Part shown: piece after piece, positions 43,162-54,759 of the stretch | Numbering within the stretch: position 1 is the first letter of the stretch | Layout: each line of letters opens with the position of its first letter | Assembly (NCBI GenBank): GCA_028554645.1 | Contig: JAQOOI010000073.1 | Location: 496,001 to 560,000 of the forward strand | Length of the DNA stretch: 64,000 bases | Source: Omphalotus guepiniiformis | Taxonomy: Eukaryota > Basidiomycota > Agaricomycetes > Agaricales > Omphalotaceae | Direction of reading: 5' to 3' | Made by a program: the position numbers and the translations under genes | Notes under the pieces: model-generated | Database searches by the model: none | The model's input: only the letters and a program-made list of their open reading frames with translations | What the model was told of the DNA's origin: nothing

Positions 43162-44233
43162 CTCACGTCAATGTCATTGTGGTCTTAGATATTTATCGGG
43201 TCTTGATCCTGCTCGTTGCTTGACTCCGTCTACGGTCTGGTTGTGATATCTATTGTGGTTCAGCCGTAAAGTGTGGCGATGAACTGCCTAACAATGGCTA
43301 GAATTGGATCCTGGACAAGGACTGAGGCAGTACTGAGGCCTGAGGTTGCATTCGAAGGCCGACAAAGAGTTGTACGTACGTATCGTAACGGTTGCAGGGT
43401 CATCGTGTCCGAGAATGAGCATGAATGAAAGAAAGACAATATGTATGTGGATTACTTTCGTCGACATACGTAGCGCAGTAAGTACATATGTATTTTGGAA
43501 TTGGAATTTTTTTTTTTGGTGCGAGTTGTTGTGCGCACGCAGCAGCAAGAAGGGTTATTGTGTGGAAATTTATGTCCATTTTTGGACATAGTATCGCAAG
43601 CTGAAAAAAACAAACCTTCCTTCTTGCTAAGTACATCTGCTTCCTTCCTGCAACGCGTCCACGTCGTCCCACTCAGTTCTTCAAACGTCGCTACGATCTA
43701 GCAAAGACTGGCAGTCTTCAACTTCATTTCTCGGGGTCACTCAACTCATTGAAGGTCTCAAAGAAGTGAAAAGAAGAGAAGAGGTGTCGCAAGGTTAGTG
43801 TTCACTAGGATCGCTGTTAACCATTGTTCCAATTTCTCCAAAATTAAAAAAATTAAAATCTTTCAATGGACTGGCAGCTCTAACAAGAATCCTCGTGTAG
43901 GTTCCTTCTACCAATCAAATCTCACTATCACTATCTGAGTGGACCAGTCTACCTCCTAGTTGGTCACAATGAAGTACTATGCAACACAACAGTGGACGAG
44001 GAGTCGTTGCAAGTGCTCGTGTTATGTGGCCCTCGATGTAGGATAGGTTTAAAAGAAATCGCGTTCAGGTGTAAGAGATTATTCCTTTCTATTCTCTCGA
44101 CCTATCTTGACTTTCCCAACACAAACTCCAGTCATCGAACTCATCATAAATCGCCCCCCGACCATTTCCAAAATCTACCCAAATCTATACTACTGAAACG
44201 ACGCCCGTCACGTACGCAGCTACGCTCAACGCA
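43162..44233. other. Spacer upstream of the Gln-rich gene, right arm
   Basis: Mirror of 33330-32251. No gene seen. It includes the promoter and 5' leader of the Gln-rich gene. The conserved leader GTGTAAGAGATTATT near 44070 is shared by all three copies of the block. Confidence 0.6.
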
Positions 44234-45930
44234 ATGTCGAACTTTGCTCCCGTTACACATGTTCCTGCACCTCAGAGCGACGGCGCTCCCAGTGACAATG
44301 GTATCGGTACGATTAACAACGACGTTGAGGGTGTACCTCCTCTTCAGTGGGTTCCCAATCTTCCGTAAGTCTTTTGATAAAGTGTTGCATGTCAGGCTTC
44401 GTACTCATCGTTATATTCGTTCATTCATTCGTTTGTGGTCGGGATTCGCCTATTAGTGTACCTCAGGAGATCGTTTATGCACCTGCTTCCGTGATACATC
44501 ACCCACAACCAACGCAACCTAACGACCTGATGCAAATACTGCGATACCAGGAACCTGATTTGCAGCCAACCGTCGCTGACAGCTCTTTTCCTGCCGCTCC
44601 GCCTACGGAAGCTTCCTGGACAGAAAATTGGTACGTATTACTCCCGTGGTGGTTTAATTTCGAGTTGTAATAGCAGATTCTCAGGTTGAACGCTCCTTCT
44701 GGGGACTTGGGTCCTGTTTCGCAACCCGAGTATTTTCAGAACAACGAAGTCCAGAACCAGGAACAATACGAAAATCAGCTCCAATTACAGACTCGAATCC
44801 AACAGCTGGAAATACAAATGCAAATACTGTACCAAAACCAGCAGTTACACGTCCAGCAGTACCAATTCGAGCAGTACCATATTCAACAGTACCAAACCCA
44901 GCAGTACGAGTACCAAGTCCAGCAGTACCAAATCCAGCAGCAGCAAAACCAAAACCAATACCAACACGAACACGAATACCAACACGAACACCACGTTAGT
45001 AGCGTTGGTCCCGTGCGCGGTATGGATAGATCTGTCAGGGCTCAAGCACGTCCAAGGCCATACCCCGCGACGCGACCCAACCCAGCCGTACGCCCTAGCG
45101 ACCCTATGGCTTCGGGTGGTGCGCAAGGCTGGGAGGACGACGATGTCGTTACGTATTTGTCAACTTTGCCTAATGGAGGCGAAGGAGTGGAGAACGACGG
45201 AGCAGACGACGATGACGACACTTCTACTGCGAAGGAAACTAGCGTATACGCAACTCCTTCATCCGATGTTGAGAAATACGTCGAGGAACCGAACCTTAAT
45301 CGCGATGGCGACTTGGATGGTGTCGTTGAGGGATCAGTGGACGACATTGGTGATTATTATTCTCGCGTTGATCATGATGAGGCCGGAGTCAATAAATGGG
45401 AGGATGAAACTGGCCCTAACAAACTCGGTCACCCCTTCCTATACGTCTGCCGCCCCACGGAACTCGTCACCTGTCAAAATCTTTGCGACCCCAGCGATCA
45501 ACCCGACATCTGCGGCAAAAAATTCAAACCTTCCGAGCTCTTAAAACACTTTGCTCAGACACACCAACCCACACTGGTTGGAGATGAAACGGGGTCTACT
45601 AGGTTTTGCCGTTGTTCTTGGAACACTTGCCGTCTAGTCCTACCGCTTGACAAGTTGATGGAACATACGAGGCAACATTTGCTTAATACGATTTTGTGTG
45701 TTCTGTGTGGGAGTGAGTTCACGATGGAAAGTGATGCGAAGGATCATTTGATAAAGGGTCCTATTTTTGTTGAGGGAAATGACTCGGAGGATGTTGTTGG
45801 TGGGGAGTCGGCTTGTGAGAGGTATCAGGAGGATATGGAGTTACCTGAGGTGTTGAGGGGTTATGGGTTTCCGGACCAGGCGACCCAGGCTCTTCGTCGG
45901 TTGATGCCTCCCTCATTGGTTCGAGGATGA
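44234..45930 (+). CDS. Gln-rich protein with C-terminal Cys/His finger motifs
   Basis: Three exons joined in phase: 44234-44364, 44457-44630, 44685-45930; 516 residues. The N-terminus is MSNFAPVTHVPAPQSDG. Residues about 125-200 are a Gln/Tyr/His-rich repeat (QQYQIQQQQNQ units). An acidic D/E stretch follows. The C-terminal ~170 residues have zinc-finger-like motifs: C-x7-C with HFAQTH downstream, CRCSWNTC followed by HTRQH (C2H2-type spacing), and CVLCGSEF with DHL. This architecture suggests a transcription regulator, with Q-rich activation region and DNA-binding fingers, but that is inference. Only the right arm keeps the fingers. All junctions are GT-AG, with no stops. It is the best candidate for the functional member of the pair. 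Confidence 0.78.
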
Positions 45931-47006
45931 GGGTACTACTGAAGATGTAAATTAGAAGGGTGGGGATGGTGCTGGTGGTCGTTAGTCGTAACGAGCACAG
46001 TATCAACAACACTTTTAAAAATGTCGCGCTGTCGTTCGCGTCCGAGCTTTCATTCTCTTATGTTCAGTTTTGTAGTTGAAAAGTTTTTGTATTGCTTTCG
46101 TTCTAAAATTTTTATTATGTATTGTATCTCATGTATGTATGCCCTTCGAATACTACTTCAATGCTATGCTTGTTTTCACCTACGTACCTGAGTCTTCCGA
46201 CCTTCAGTTACGGGAAACGTGCTGAACAAGATGCATATTAGACCAGGAATTCTACCGGCCGTAGTAATGTGTGTGCCCGCCACCCAGTTCGAGGGATTTC
46301 GTTAACCACATTGTCGAATTCTGGAGCTGACGTTGAACGTTGACAGCTTATACGTTGCACCTTATCATCATAAAAGAATGAATGGATTCTCATTATCGGA
46401 TGGAAAATCGTCGGTGGATGGAAATAGGGTGGCAAGTTGGATAGCTGTCTGTATGCTTGCTCGTCATGCTTTCATGTAGGACTCGGTGAAGGGTGGAGGA
46501 GGTGACCATGATAGTGAACCGTGCCGTCTGTAATTCACATCGACGAATACTGACGTGACGTTGAGCATTGGAATAGGGTAGCGTTACATCGTCCTCTTAT
46601 TTGTCATCCTGGGTCGCTGCGATCTGCGACTGTTGAACCTGGGTGCTCCTGAGTACGAATGTTAACAATTATCTTCAAAATTTGATAACAATATAGATAG
46701 ACCATAGTCACGACTCACCGCGATCGAAGATTCATCGATATTGCTCAGGACCATCCTTCTAGCCAAAAGTACCATATTGCCTGGTATAAAGCTCGGCCTC
46801 GTCTTTTCCGATATTTTTGGGAATATTTGAGCAGAGAACGGCGTAGAATTACACTTTACGCGACTAAGTGGTGTACGTTCAGGCCAACAACGCTGCCATT
46901 TGTGAATTACGGAGGGAGAGGATATCGTAGTTCGAAACCATCGAAATCGGGTGACGGCTACCGGCAGGCAAATCGTCTTTAGGGCCGGGTTCGGCTTGAA
47001 CAAAAA
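45931..47006. other. Spacer of the right arm
   Basis: No gene recognised. 46170-46580 mirrors 30800-30360 and 46640-46930 mirrors 30270-30060 of the left arm. The match to the left arm stops near 46950, 60 bp before the GST remnant. Confidence 0.6.
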
Positions 47007-47696
47007 TCATTTCGAGCAAGTACACAATCTATCTAAGTACTGCATATTCTCAACCAATCGTGCCCATCTACCGTTATGCCAACTCATCACGTCCTTCCAC
47101 TCCACAGGCTCTGCCCAAGGACCTTTATAAGAATACAAGAAGCCTGCAAGCACAAAATCTGCAAACGATGGAATATCACCGGCACCCATCACCCAAATGT
47201 TCTCTTTCTTCATCCACCCATCAAAAACGTCGAACGAGTCCTTGACTTTCGCCCACTCCGCGTCTCTAGTTTCTGGCGATGGAATTAGATCCTTCAACTT
47301 CGTAATGCGCATTTGATAAGCCCTCGTACGCGAGACATACTCACGACTGACTTCATCAACAACCTTGGGAAGATTCGATACGGCGAAGCACATGAAAGTC
47401 CCAAAAAGGAGTGTGGACGAAAATGCGACTACAAAGGCCGCCTGTAGAGCGTGGGTCCCTGCTGGAATTAGAGCTGGAGTGTCTGGGTATGTTTTATCGA
47501 GGTATCCGGCTATGAGGGCTGAATCGGTCACGATGGCACCAGTGGTATCGTCGTGAAACATGGATAAGGTGTGCATGAGCTTGCCGTCGAGCGGATTCTT
47601 CACGACAGGAGTCGCGCCGAGCTTTTTCCCTAGGGCTTGTAGGTCGATGTATTCGACCCATACAGTCTTGAGAGGCCTTTATAGTTGAGGCTGAAC
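47007..47696 (-). pseudogene. Glutathione S-transferase-like gene, 5' part missing
   Basis: The visible exon starts after a splice acceptor at 47696 with FSLNYKGL, the thioredoxin-fold end of agaricomycete GSTs. One base seems deleted near 47672, since the following KTVWVEYIDLQALGKKLGAT continues in another frame. The rest is open to 47007: SDS-like TDSALIAGYLDKTYP (glutathione-binding side), a helical C-terminal domain, and the ending WMKKENIWVMGAGDIPSFAD and SYKGPWAEPVEWKDVM. The first exon with the start codon was not found. GSTs conjugate glutathione to electrophiles in the cytosol. This copy is probably inactive because of the frameshift. Confidence 0.7.
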
Positions 47697-47815
47697 CTGT
47701 GAAGGAGATGAGACCGACAATGATGAGTACAAGATGTCTTCACTCCTTCTATTCGACGTCACACAGTGACTTATGCTCATACACAACATATGCTATTGGA
47801 AAGAACTTGACTCAA

Positions 47816-48090
47816 ATGGCATTAGCTGAACCTTTGGTTTTGTGTACTGCAAAGGTACGCTATCCTCTCGTTCGCCTTGCTTATCGACGCGCTGATTATG
47901 CGTATTCGGTAGATATGCCCGTTCGCTCACAGGGTGTGTACCAATCCAACGGAGGATGACCACAGATTCTAACACATATAATAGGTCGCTAGCACTAGCA
48001 GAAGCCGGCGCAAACAACTTTACACGATTTGAAATCGACTTGCAGAATAAACCCGAGTGGTATCAATCAAGGGTTAACCTAGCTTCCAAG
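47816..48090 (+). pseudogene. Omega-type GST gene, first three exons only
   Basis: Exons 47816-47854, 47913-47935 (23-nt microexon) and 47985-48090 join in phase. They read MALAEPLVLCTAK, then ICPFAHRV, then SLALAEAGANNFTRFEIDL and PEWYQSRVNLASK. That is the N-terminal thioredoxin-fold half of an omega-class/Ure2-like GST, with the catalytic Cys-Pro motif present (CPFAHR). After the donor at 48091 the sequence soon runs into the downstream flank of 7-TM copy 3, and no further GST exon follows. The gene is truncated. It is divergent to the other GST remnant, which it faces head to head. Confidence 0.7.
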
Positions 48091-48568
48091 GTATTCCCTT
48101 TTCTCTCCCTTCCAAATGAGTTCTAATGGTGCTGTATGATACCCTTCATGTCGTACTGATAGTATATTCAAACTGAAATAACGCTCCTTCTTTCAATTAT
48201 GTGTGATTGTGTAACATGTTTGTCTTGACACCCTCCTTACTACTCTTACTACTGACTGGACTCAATGTTGCCTGAGGGCAGCATCATACTCATATCTGCT
48301 TGCAGGAGTTGACTCTGTTGAGAGTCCAGATATGCTTTTAAGATCTTGCAATATGATATATTACAGACACATATATATCTTGCTTTGGACCAAGAACACT
48401 ACTAGAAGCACTAACTACACACAGTGCAGATATAAATAAATCTAAAAAGAAGACTTCAAATCTTGGTATCAGTAGCAAAGCTACAATATTTGTATACAAA
48501 CTCTTGGAGAAAGAATAGAACTTGGTACTGCATCCATTCTCATCACCAATTATACCATCTTCTATTCC

Positions 48569-50071
48569 TTACACTTTTGCATTCATATCCTCCATCTCCA
48601 TGGAATGTTGTCCACTACCCTCTGCAACTTCACCAAGATCTTGCAGCTCAATACCATCCTCAACGTCAATACCTGAATGAGTGCCTCTTCTAGTCAAAGA
48701 CCCCTCAAGGACATGTGAAGACATTGATGTGGTGTCCTCTGCAAACTGCAATGTTGTGAGTGTAGAGTTTGCAGCTGACCTCCCATTGTTATCAAAAGCA
48801 AGAGAGGACATCTCTGTCACAGTATCATCAATTGGAGATTTCCTTAATTTCAACAAGGCAATGACTGCAATGGGATATATTACCTATAGAGTATGTGATT
48901 AGTAAGAGTCTGTATCATAATTGAAATCTTACTGAGGAACAGTCCAAGATTGTAAACAGAATATCTGGGATATACAAAGCGATATACAAAGCAGTGTTGC
49001 TTCCAGATACAGACTCTGGTAATTGATTTAATATGGATAGCAGAAGTATATAAGCCATCTAACCAAGCTATGAACAGGTTAGACCATCAATTAATTGGAG
49101 CACTTCACCTGTATGGATCCATAAGCAAGTCCTGATTCCACAATGAGTGCAAAAATCCTCTGAACCTCTGTCTTCTTCCTCCTTCCAAGTCTAGAGAGAA
49201 ATTTGTGATGCTGCCTGAGTCAACTTGTCAATACTTCTACAATTCTAAAGAGATAAAACTAACCAAGCCTTCATATAAATCAGTCCTGTTCCTAGTATAT
49301 TCACTGCAAAGCTGATAGCAAGGCTGGCTATATTGAGCCCGTTATAATTTTGACCTACTAGATCACTAAGAATAATAGCACTAGCAATGTTTAGCCCTAT
49401 AAATTCTTTGTGAGACTTTATCATCTGGGAAATTTTATCCCTACCAGTATTAGTCAACATAGCAAAAATAAGGCCCAACTTGATATACAGATTTCCAGGC
49501 CACACTACCCAAGCTCTCCAGACAATAGTCATATCACCAAGAAGAACCTTGTCAGGTATATTTCCAGATTATTGAGTATAAATTTGGGTAGAATTGGCTC
49601 ACATTGAATGTGCATACTAAGTCTTCACATATTTTCAGTGGTTGTAGCAGGATCTCTGCTCTTGCAAGTCGATCATCCAGAGAGAGTGAGGAGTTTCTGA
49701 TCAACAACTCTTTATACTCAAAAATGACTATACCAAGTTGCCCAAAAACATCCATGGAAAATAGAAGACACAAAAGACATGTGAGGGCAAAGAGTATCTT
49801 TTGTGGTTTACTCTTCAGATCTTGATGCCTGATTGGCTCAAAGAGAACAATTAGTAATCTTTCTTTACATACTCCAGTGTCACTTGCCAAAAAATCCTTG
49901 CAATAAGGCAAGAAAAGATGATAAATGGAACTATCAGAGTATGATGAGCTATGCATAAAGTAAGATTCAAAAGTACATACAGAATAAAAGTGCATATATA
50001 CAGAGAAAGGAGATGAAAACTAATAATTTAACACCAATACTTATGAGTGCTGCATCTTCTTCTGGTGTCAT
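48569..50071 (-). CDS. 7-TM membrane protein, copy 3
   Basis: Same exon plan as copy 2. ATG at 50071 (MTPEEDAALIS...), helices in 49825-49640 with LLFALTCLLCLLFSMDVFG, 49532-49440 with MTIVWRAWVVWPGNLYIKLG, 49400-49265 with ISFAVNILGTGLIYMKAW, and the last exon ending at 48569 with KSPIDDTVTEMSSLAFDNNG and an acidic tail. A TATAAAAC box lies at 50135-50142. The tail differs from copies 1 and 2 at many positions, so this is an older duplicate. The copy with its flanks (about 48140-50600) lies between a truncated GST gene and a truncated trypsin-like pseudogene. Function unknown; membrane location by hydrophobicity. Exact splice sites are not all verified. Confidence 0.65.
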
Positions 50072-50134
50072 CTTGAGCTTTGGTATGTGGTAAAAAGAAG
50101 AGCTGTTGACCGCCTATCATCTGTCTATGTGTCA

Positions 50135-50142
50135 GTTTTATA
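50135..50142 (-). promoter_or_regulatory. TATA box of 7-TM copy 3
   Basis: TATAAAAC followed by TGACACA on the minus strand, 64 nt upstream of the ATG. Same motif as in copies 2, 4 and 5. Confidence 0.65.
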
Positions 50143-50640
50143 GCAATATGACAACTTATAAAAAACAAAGTTTAGTAGCATCAATCATCAGAACAGAAGG
50201 TAACTTGAGGAGATATCTCATCATGACCCAGGAGTCTATTGCCTCAATTGAGAAAATGTATTATTAGCTTAGAAAGTGAGGTGCTATTGCAGTAATGCAT
50301 GCCAAACTCCACAGTATCTCAGTATAGTTGATGAGTTGATGTACATGTATGAGATGAGAAACCCTCTCAGTTACATATCAGAACAGCAGGCTATGTTGAT
50401 GGAGATGATTCTAATATTGGGAAATTAGCATCATGACATGGGAGGTGCAACAGCAGTATCAGAGATTTTCTAGATTGTGTCAAGGCAATAAAATGTTTTC
50501 ATGTGTTGTTGCAACAAATATCAGTTGCCCAGTAATCTCAACTCTTTTAAGGCACATATGCAAACTATGCACACAATCCATCTAGACTAGAATTTCAACT
50601 GTGATGTTGCACAATACAGACAGAATACAAAGATAGGTCC
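50143..50640. other. AT-rich flank of 7-TM copy 3
   Basis: No gene seen. ACACAATCCATCTAGACT near 50573-50590 is shared with the upstream flank of copy 2 and marks the edge of the repeated unit. Confidence 0.55.
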
Positions 50641-52110
50641 GGGTTGAGGTGAGCGTCGGGAAATTCAACCTTTATGGCTTGCATTATAGAGTCGACACTT
50701 ATGACATAGACAAATCAGATTTCAGGCCAGCAGCACCACTGATGATAATGCCGACCATACATCCGCTACCAGCAACAACGGAGCCAGAGTCACCATCAAA
50801 GAGACGAAATTCATGTTTTTATGATTAAACACCGTGACGAGGATAGCTCACACCATAGAGTAGCTGGTGCTGCCGTCTTCGTAGTAATTACGGACACAGG
50901 AGCGAACGTCGTTGCCACGACCTATTGTTTGGCCGGTGGCATTACCATGCTTGATCACCATAAGACAGGGTTTACCGTCTTTGTCCAGCGCGGGAGGGTG
51001 ATGCCTGTCCTCGCCTGGGATAGTATATTTGAGTCTCAAGAGACGGTCTATTGGATAATCGAAGCCTTCGTCTTCTTCCAAGTTAGGACTCATCATTTGG
51101 ACGCCGATATCGGTAGTGCCAACATCGATGACATTGCCCTCAAAGGTGGTGGCGTCAATCTTGTAGAGGTCAATATTGATGACGACAGAGTCCAAGGTGC
51201 ACTGCTCTGTTCTAAACCAAACTCGATGAGAGGGGAGTAACTGACATGGCCCAACACGGGCTTGTCCGGGGCCTCCCAGTGCGTCAAGACGTAGTCGGAG
51301 AAAGCTGTGAGAGTCTCTTGAGCTTTCTCTGTCCTAGTCGATTATACACAGCCTCTTTGTGCTCCTTTTCAGCCACATCACCAGCCGTCGACCTTAGCGA
51401 TATGGCTCTTCAGACGCCGAGCCCTATACGCCGTATTTTGAACGATCTGGTGCTGAATGGCAACGAGAAACTTTTTAAACGCGGAGTCACCGAGGAGGAC
51501 GATCTCATGACAGGATTCACTGATGACTTGCGTTCGAAAGTCTTGTTGTCAGTTCTATTTGGCTTGAAGAAGATATGACGAGTTGTGACAAGGAAAGAGC
51601 CTCTTGCTGCCACCACCTTCAGCGACAAAAAAGCCGCCTGTACCTTCACAAGATGTGAGCATACCACAGATGGGGAGACCGAGCGTGGGGGTGAGAGGGT
51701 TTCAAATATCAACGGTAGGCTCAAGGAGCTTGGGATTGTTCAAGGGGGTCACGACGGACTCGCGAATCTCGACGTCAACATCGATGATGCCAGACTCTAC
51801 AAGGATATCCTTGCAGCTCTAGGCCACGTTGGTTCCGTCCTCGACAGAGAGAGATCTGGGCCGCACACCAATCCAGAGGATGACGGGTCTTCCACGTAGC
51901 TGATGCGAACTGCATCGAAGCTAGTCCAAGTAACCTTTTATGAATCTAGGTGTTCAACGACCTTGCGAGACAAGTTGCCCTTCCAAAGATCTTTAATCGC
52001 ATGCTTGCCGACAGTATCGAGTACTATGTCCCTGTGGTACGCCTCTGGGCCAGTAGGTTCCTCCTATGGAATGGTGCAAGTGCGGCCAACCAAGAATGGA
52101 CGGCACGGCA
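50640..52110 (-). pseudogene. Trypsin-like serine protease family gene, degraded
   Basis: The minus strand shows, in order: PVILWIGVRPRSLSVEDGTN near 51885-51840; EGTGGFFVAEGGGKRLFLVT then TRHIFF near 51650-51570, carrying the presumed catalytic His; GHVSYSPLI near 51230; DSVVINIDLYKIDATTFEGN and VIDVGTTDIG near 51195-51110; DRLLRLKYTIPGE; LMVIKHGNATGQTIGRGND; and FDGDSGSVVAGSG near 50795-50755 with the GDSGS nucleophile motif. Several in-frame stops (for example in NVA*SCKDI near 51825) and shifts break the gene, and its C-terminus runs into the flank of 7-TM copy 3. This protein family is widespread in Agaricomycetes; whether members are active proteases is not known to me. Confidence 0.7.
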
Positions 52111-52345
52111 GCCAGGCAAGCCACATCATTCGAAAATCCGCCATCGTCCTTCTTGCCCATTGAGTAATGGTGGTAATGAAAAGAAAGGATTTACCTGTTT
52201 ATTCAGTATAGTATAAAACTAGAATAGTCAATAGAATGATTAGAATAGAAACAAAACAATATACGAAGTGATAGTGAGGATTCAGGAAAGAGTGTAAGCG
52301 GAAAAGGTCCTTACATAAGATGCATTTTCTGACTTAGAGACATCG
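52111..52345. other. Promoter region of the RUS-family gene
   Basis: AT-rich 235 bp. The portion from about 52290 matches the left arm (rc of 30060-29973). No clear TATA box is placed. Confidence 0.5.
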
Positions 52346-53460
52346 ATGCAAGTCCTCGAGCGAGAAGAATCAGGTCGTTCAATCCGAACACGAATAGCTA
52401 GAAATCATCAAGTGAGGAATTCATTTTTTCTGCTTATTCTTCATTACTCAAGTACCTCTCACCAAGTATCAAGAGTCTGTGAGCAAGGAAACACAAGGAC
52501 AAGTTTCTCGCTGTTGGGATTAGCATCGAAAGTTTTTCTTCCGGCTGGATATCCACGCAGCGTTACACCGGGTGTGTTCATCGCTAGACTTGTGAGACGT
52601 GATATATCTTACGGGCACTCTAGACTATCTTAGGTGTGTCTTAGTATCATAGAATTCATCTGTCAACTCATATCGACCAGATATCAGACACTAAATGCTC
52701 TACAAGCTTTTTGTTCTTCGCTTGCTGGACTTTTATCGTCTAGGGCAACCTTAGAAGGTACGTTAGACAGTTCATTTCCTTCCACTCAATTGAAGCGACT
52801 TTCTTGCGCAGGATATGGTGTTGGAAATGCTTCAGCATCCGCCACAAATGCACTCTTACTGACTGTGTTGCAGGACATCTTTGGCCGTCTCACCAGTACG
52901 TCGTCCTTTACCCATACCATATCTCAAAGTCAACTCTGACAACAATCTCTTTTCAGCCATCGTCGCAGCTTTTTTCTTCGGTTCTTCCCTATTCCCCGAA
53001 GCAAAAACATACCGTTTTCTCGCTGATGTCCTAAACGACGCAGCCATTATCCTCGATACCCTATCACCACTTCTTTCCACACTTCTAACCACACACGCCC
53101 CGCCAATCTCTCTACCGTTCCTACCCCCACGTGTTCCACTTCAGGTGTACACCCTTTGCATTAGCGCTTCTTTCCGAGCTTTATGTGGTATCGTTGCCGG
53201 CGGGTCCAAGACAGCCATTACTATGCATTTCGCAACACCTTTGGAGGGAAGCGGAGATGTTGGTGATTTGAATGCGAAGGATGCTAGTAAAGAGACTGTT
53301 TTGGCTTTATTCGGGATGCTCGTATGTGTACCCCTCCCGAAAGTCGTATAAGGAAAACTCACGAACTTTTCTTTTTCTAGATGGGAACTGCTATCGTGCC
53401 GTATTTAACGACGCCATGGTCGACATATAGCGTCCTCTTCGTTCTGGTGTTTTTACACCT
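52290..53460 (-). repeat. Right arm of the inverted duplication, part 2
   Basis: Mirror of 30060-28850 and covers the 5' two thirds of the RUS-family gene. The left-arm match ends near 53460-53520, inside the gene, where the left copy is fused to other sequence. Confidence 0.85.
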
Positions 53461-54214
53461 CACTATCAACTACCTCGCAGTTAAAGGCATTGTACTGCGT
53501 TCGCTCAATCGTCAGCGTGCTAGTATAGCCTGGATACAGTTCCGACGAAGTTCAGCAGCAAGTGTTAATACCCCATCTGAGATAGCTTCTCTCGAACGCA
53601 TATTCGATCGACCTGAATTGATTCGTAATGAAACTAGGAACATCATCCTAGGACGCTGCATCATAGGTTCATCCCTCAACTCTTGCATCATCAATACCCA
53701 ACTATTCAACATCTTCTCTGACGAGCGATATATTCTTTCTTTCGGACCGACGTGTATCTCTTCATCCGCTTCCTCTTCCTCTCCCTCTTCTGAAACTCTA
53801 AGCCTACGTCAGGGCACGAAACCAGATCTTCGGATAATCTTAAAAGAAGGGTTCACCTCCTCCGACCAGCTAAAAGCATGGTTACACGCATGCGAGGTGT
53901 CACGGATGATTCAAACGAATACAAAAGGTTCTAATGGCGCACCTCTTGATCTTCTCGGAGTCGTTGAAGATGCCCTACGCGCAGTTAACGAATTGTTTCC
54001 GACTTTCGTACAGAAGTTACATCGAGCGGGGTGGGCTACTGTCAATACGGATTCTGACGCTGTGAGTAATGCGGCTGAGAATGATAGGGAGGACGGGGTG
54101 ACGAGGACTAGTAATCAAAATAAGCTTTCGCTGGCTGTCGCGTTGATGACGGGACCACCGGAAAGTGTCATTCTTGATATAGGAGTTGATGAAGAGTTGA
54201 AGAAGGAGAAGTAG
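52346..54214 (+). CDS. RUS/DUF647-family protein, intact right copy
   Basis: Homologue of the ROOT UV-B SENSITIVE (DUF647) family of predicted membrane-associated proteins; the plant members are linked to vitamin B6 balance, the fungal role is unknown. Exon ends that fit: ...-52571 (KVFLPAGYPRSVTP), microexon 52624-52633 (10 nt), 52681-52757, 52812-52895, 52957-53321, 53381-54214. The microexon completes the family signature VTPDYLRYQ. Other signature parts are GYGVGNASASA, VAAFFFGSSLFPEAKTYRFL and FRALCGIVAGGSK. Hydrophobic segments lie around STYSVLFVLVFLHLTINY. The C-terminal half is variable, Ser-rich and hydrophilic. The first exon (52346, MQVLEREESG) and its donor are uncertain. No stops are seen within exons. 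Confidence 0.85.
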
Positions 54215-54415
54215 AGATACTCTGCTCGGTGTGTATTTAGCGCAATTGAATCCATAGAGTAGCCGCCAAAAAATCTGCCTGATGGTTGCCCGTCGTACTG
54301 AGCAGTAAGGGTAAAGGACCAAATTGAAGGTTGAGCTTATTCGCAAAACAGTGTTCGGTAGTCTTTGAACCAAGCAAAACTCATTGGTTGAAAAATTAAC
54401 TCCTACAGAGGACAG

Positions 54416-54487
54416 TTCCAATGCGGGGAATCGAACCCCGGGCTGCTGTGTGAAAGACAGCAATGTTAGCCACTACACCACATTGGA
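54416..54487 (-). tRNA. tRNA-Glu (anticodon UUC)
   Basis: 72-nt cloverleaf on the minus strand. The acceptor stem TCCAATG pairs with CATTGGA. The D-arm has GTGTAGTGGCTAACA, the anticodon loop is CTTTCAC with anticodon TTC, and the T-arm is CGGGGTTCGATTCCCCG. Discriminator base A. There is no intron, and the CCA is not encoded. Sequence and stems match fungal tRNA-Glu. Confidence 0.95.
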
Positions 54488-54759
54488 TTACTTATAAACT
54501 TCAAATAGTAGATTCATCGTGCCGGCACCTGTCTAGATGGGGTGCCTCTTGATTTCGCCTCCCCATTGTCAGTAACCACGCAAATAGAATGTTCAAAAGA
54601 CGTAGATAAAGTAAAGTACGAGAGCTGTATCATACATAGTTTGTTACGGCGAAAATAGATCGACCTCAGAAAGATCGTTCTATGCCAGAGTCCGCTATAC
54701 GACAACGTTCGACTCCTGAGACGTCTCAAAGTTTTACCTATGAGATAAGGCCTCACGCC
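54488..54759. other. Intergenic region
   Basis: Nothing recognised. It should include the 3' untranslated region of the convergently placed phosphatase gene and the Pol III start region of the tRNA. Confidence 0.5.

Larger units (their letters stand above)
40680..46950 (-). repeat. Right arm of the inverted duplication, part 1
   Basis: Mirrors 35575-30060 of the left arm in reverse order, including the F-box-like genes, the Gln-rich gene (with its finger region, absent at left) and the sequence up to the RUS upstream flank. At about 46950 the match breaks and resumes at 52290. Confidence 0.82.

Noticed and set aside
44845..45347. Minus-strand open frames in the right Gln-rich gene
   Set aside because: Antisense shadows of a spliced, in-phase plus-strand gene with a paralogue.
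50821..51240. 139-codon plus-strand frame
   Set aside because: Antisense of the trypsin-like pseudogene, which carries the family motifs on the minus strand.
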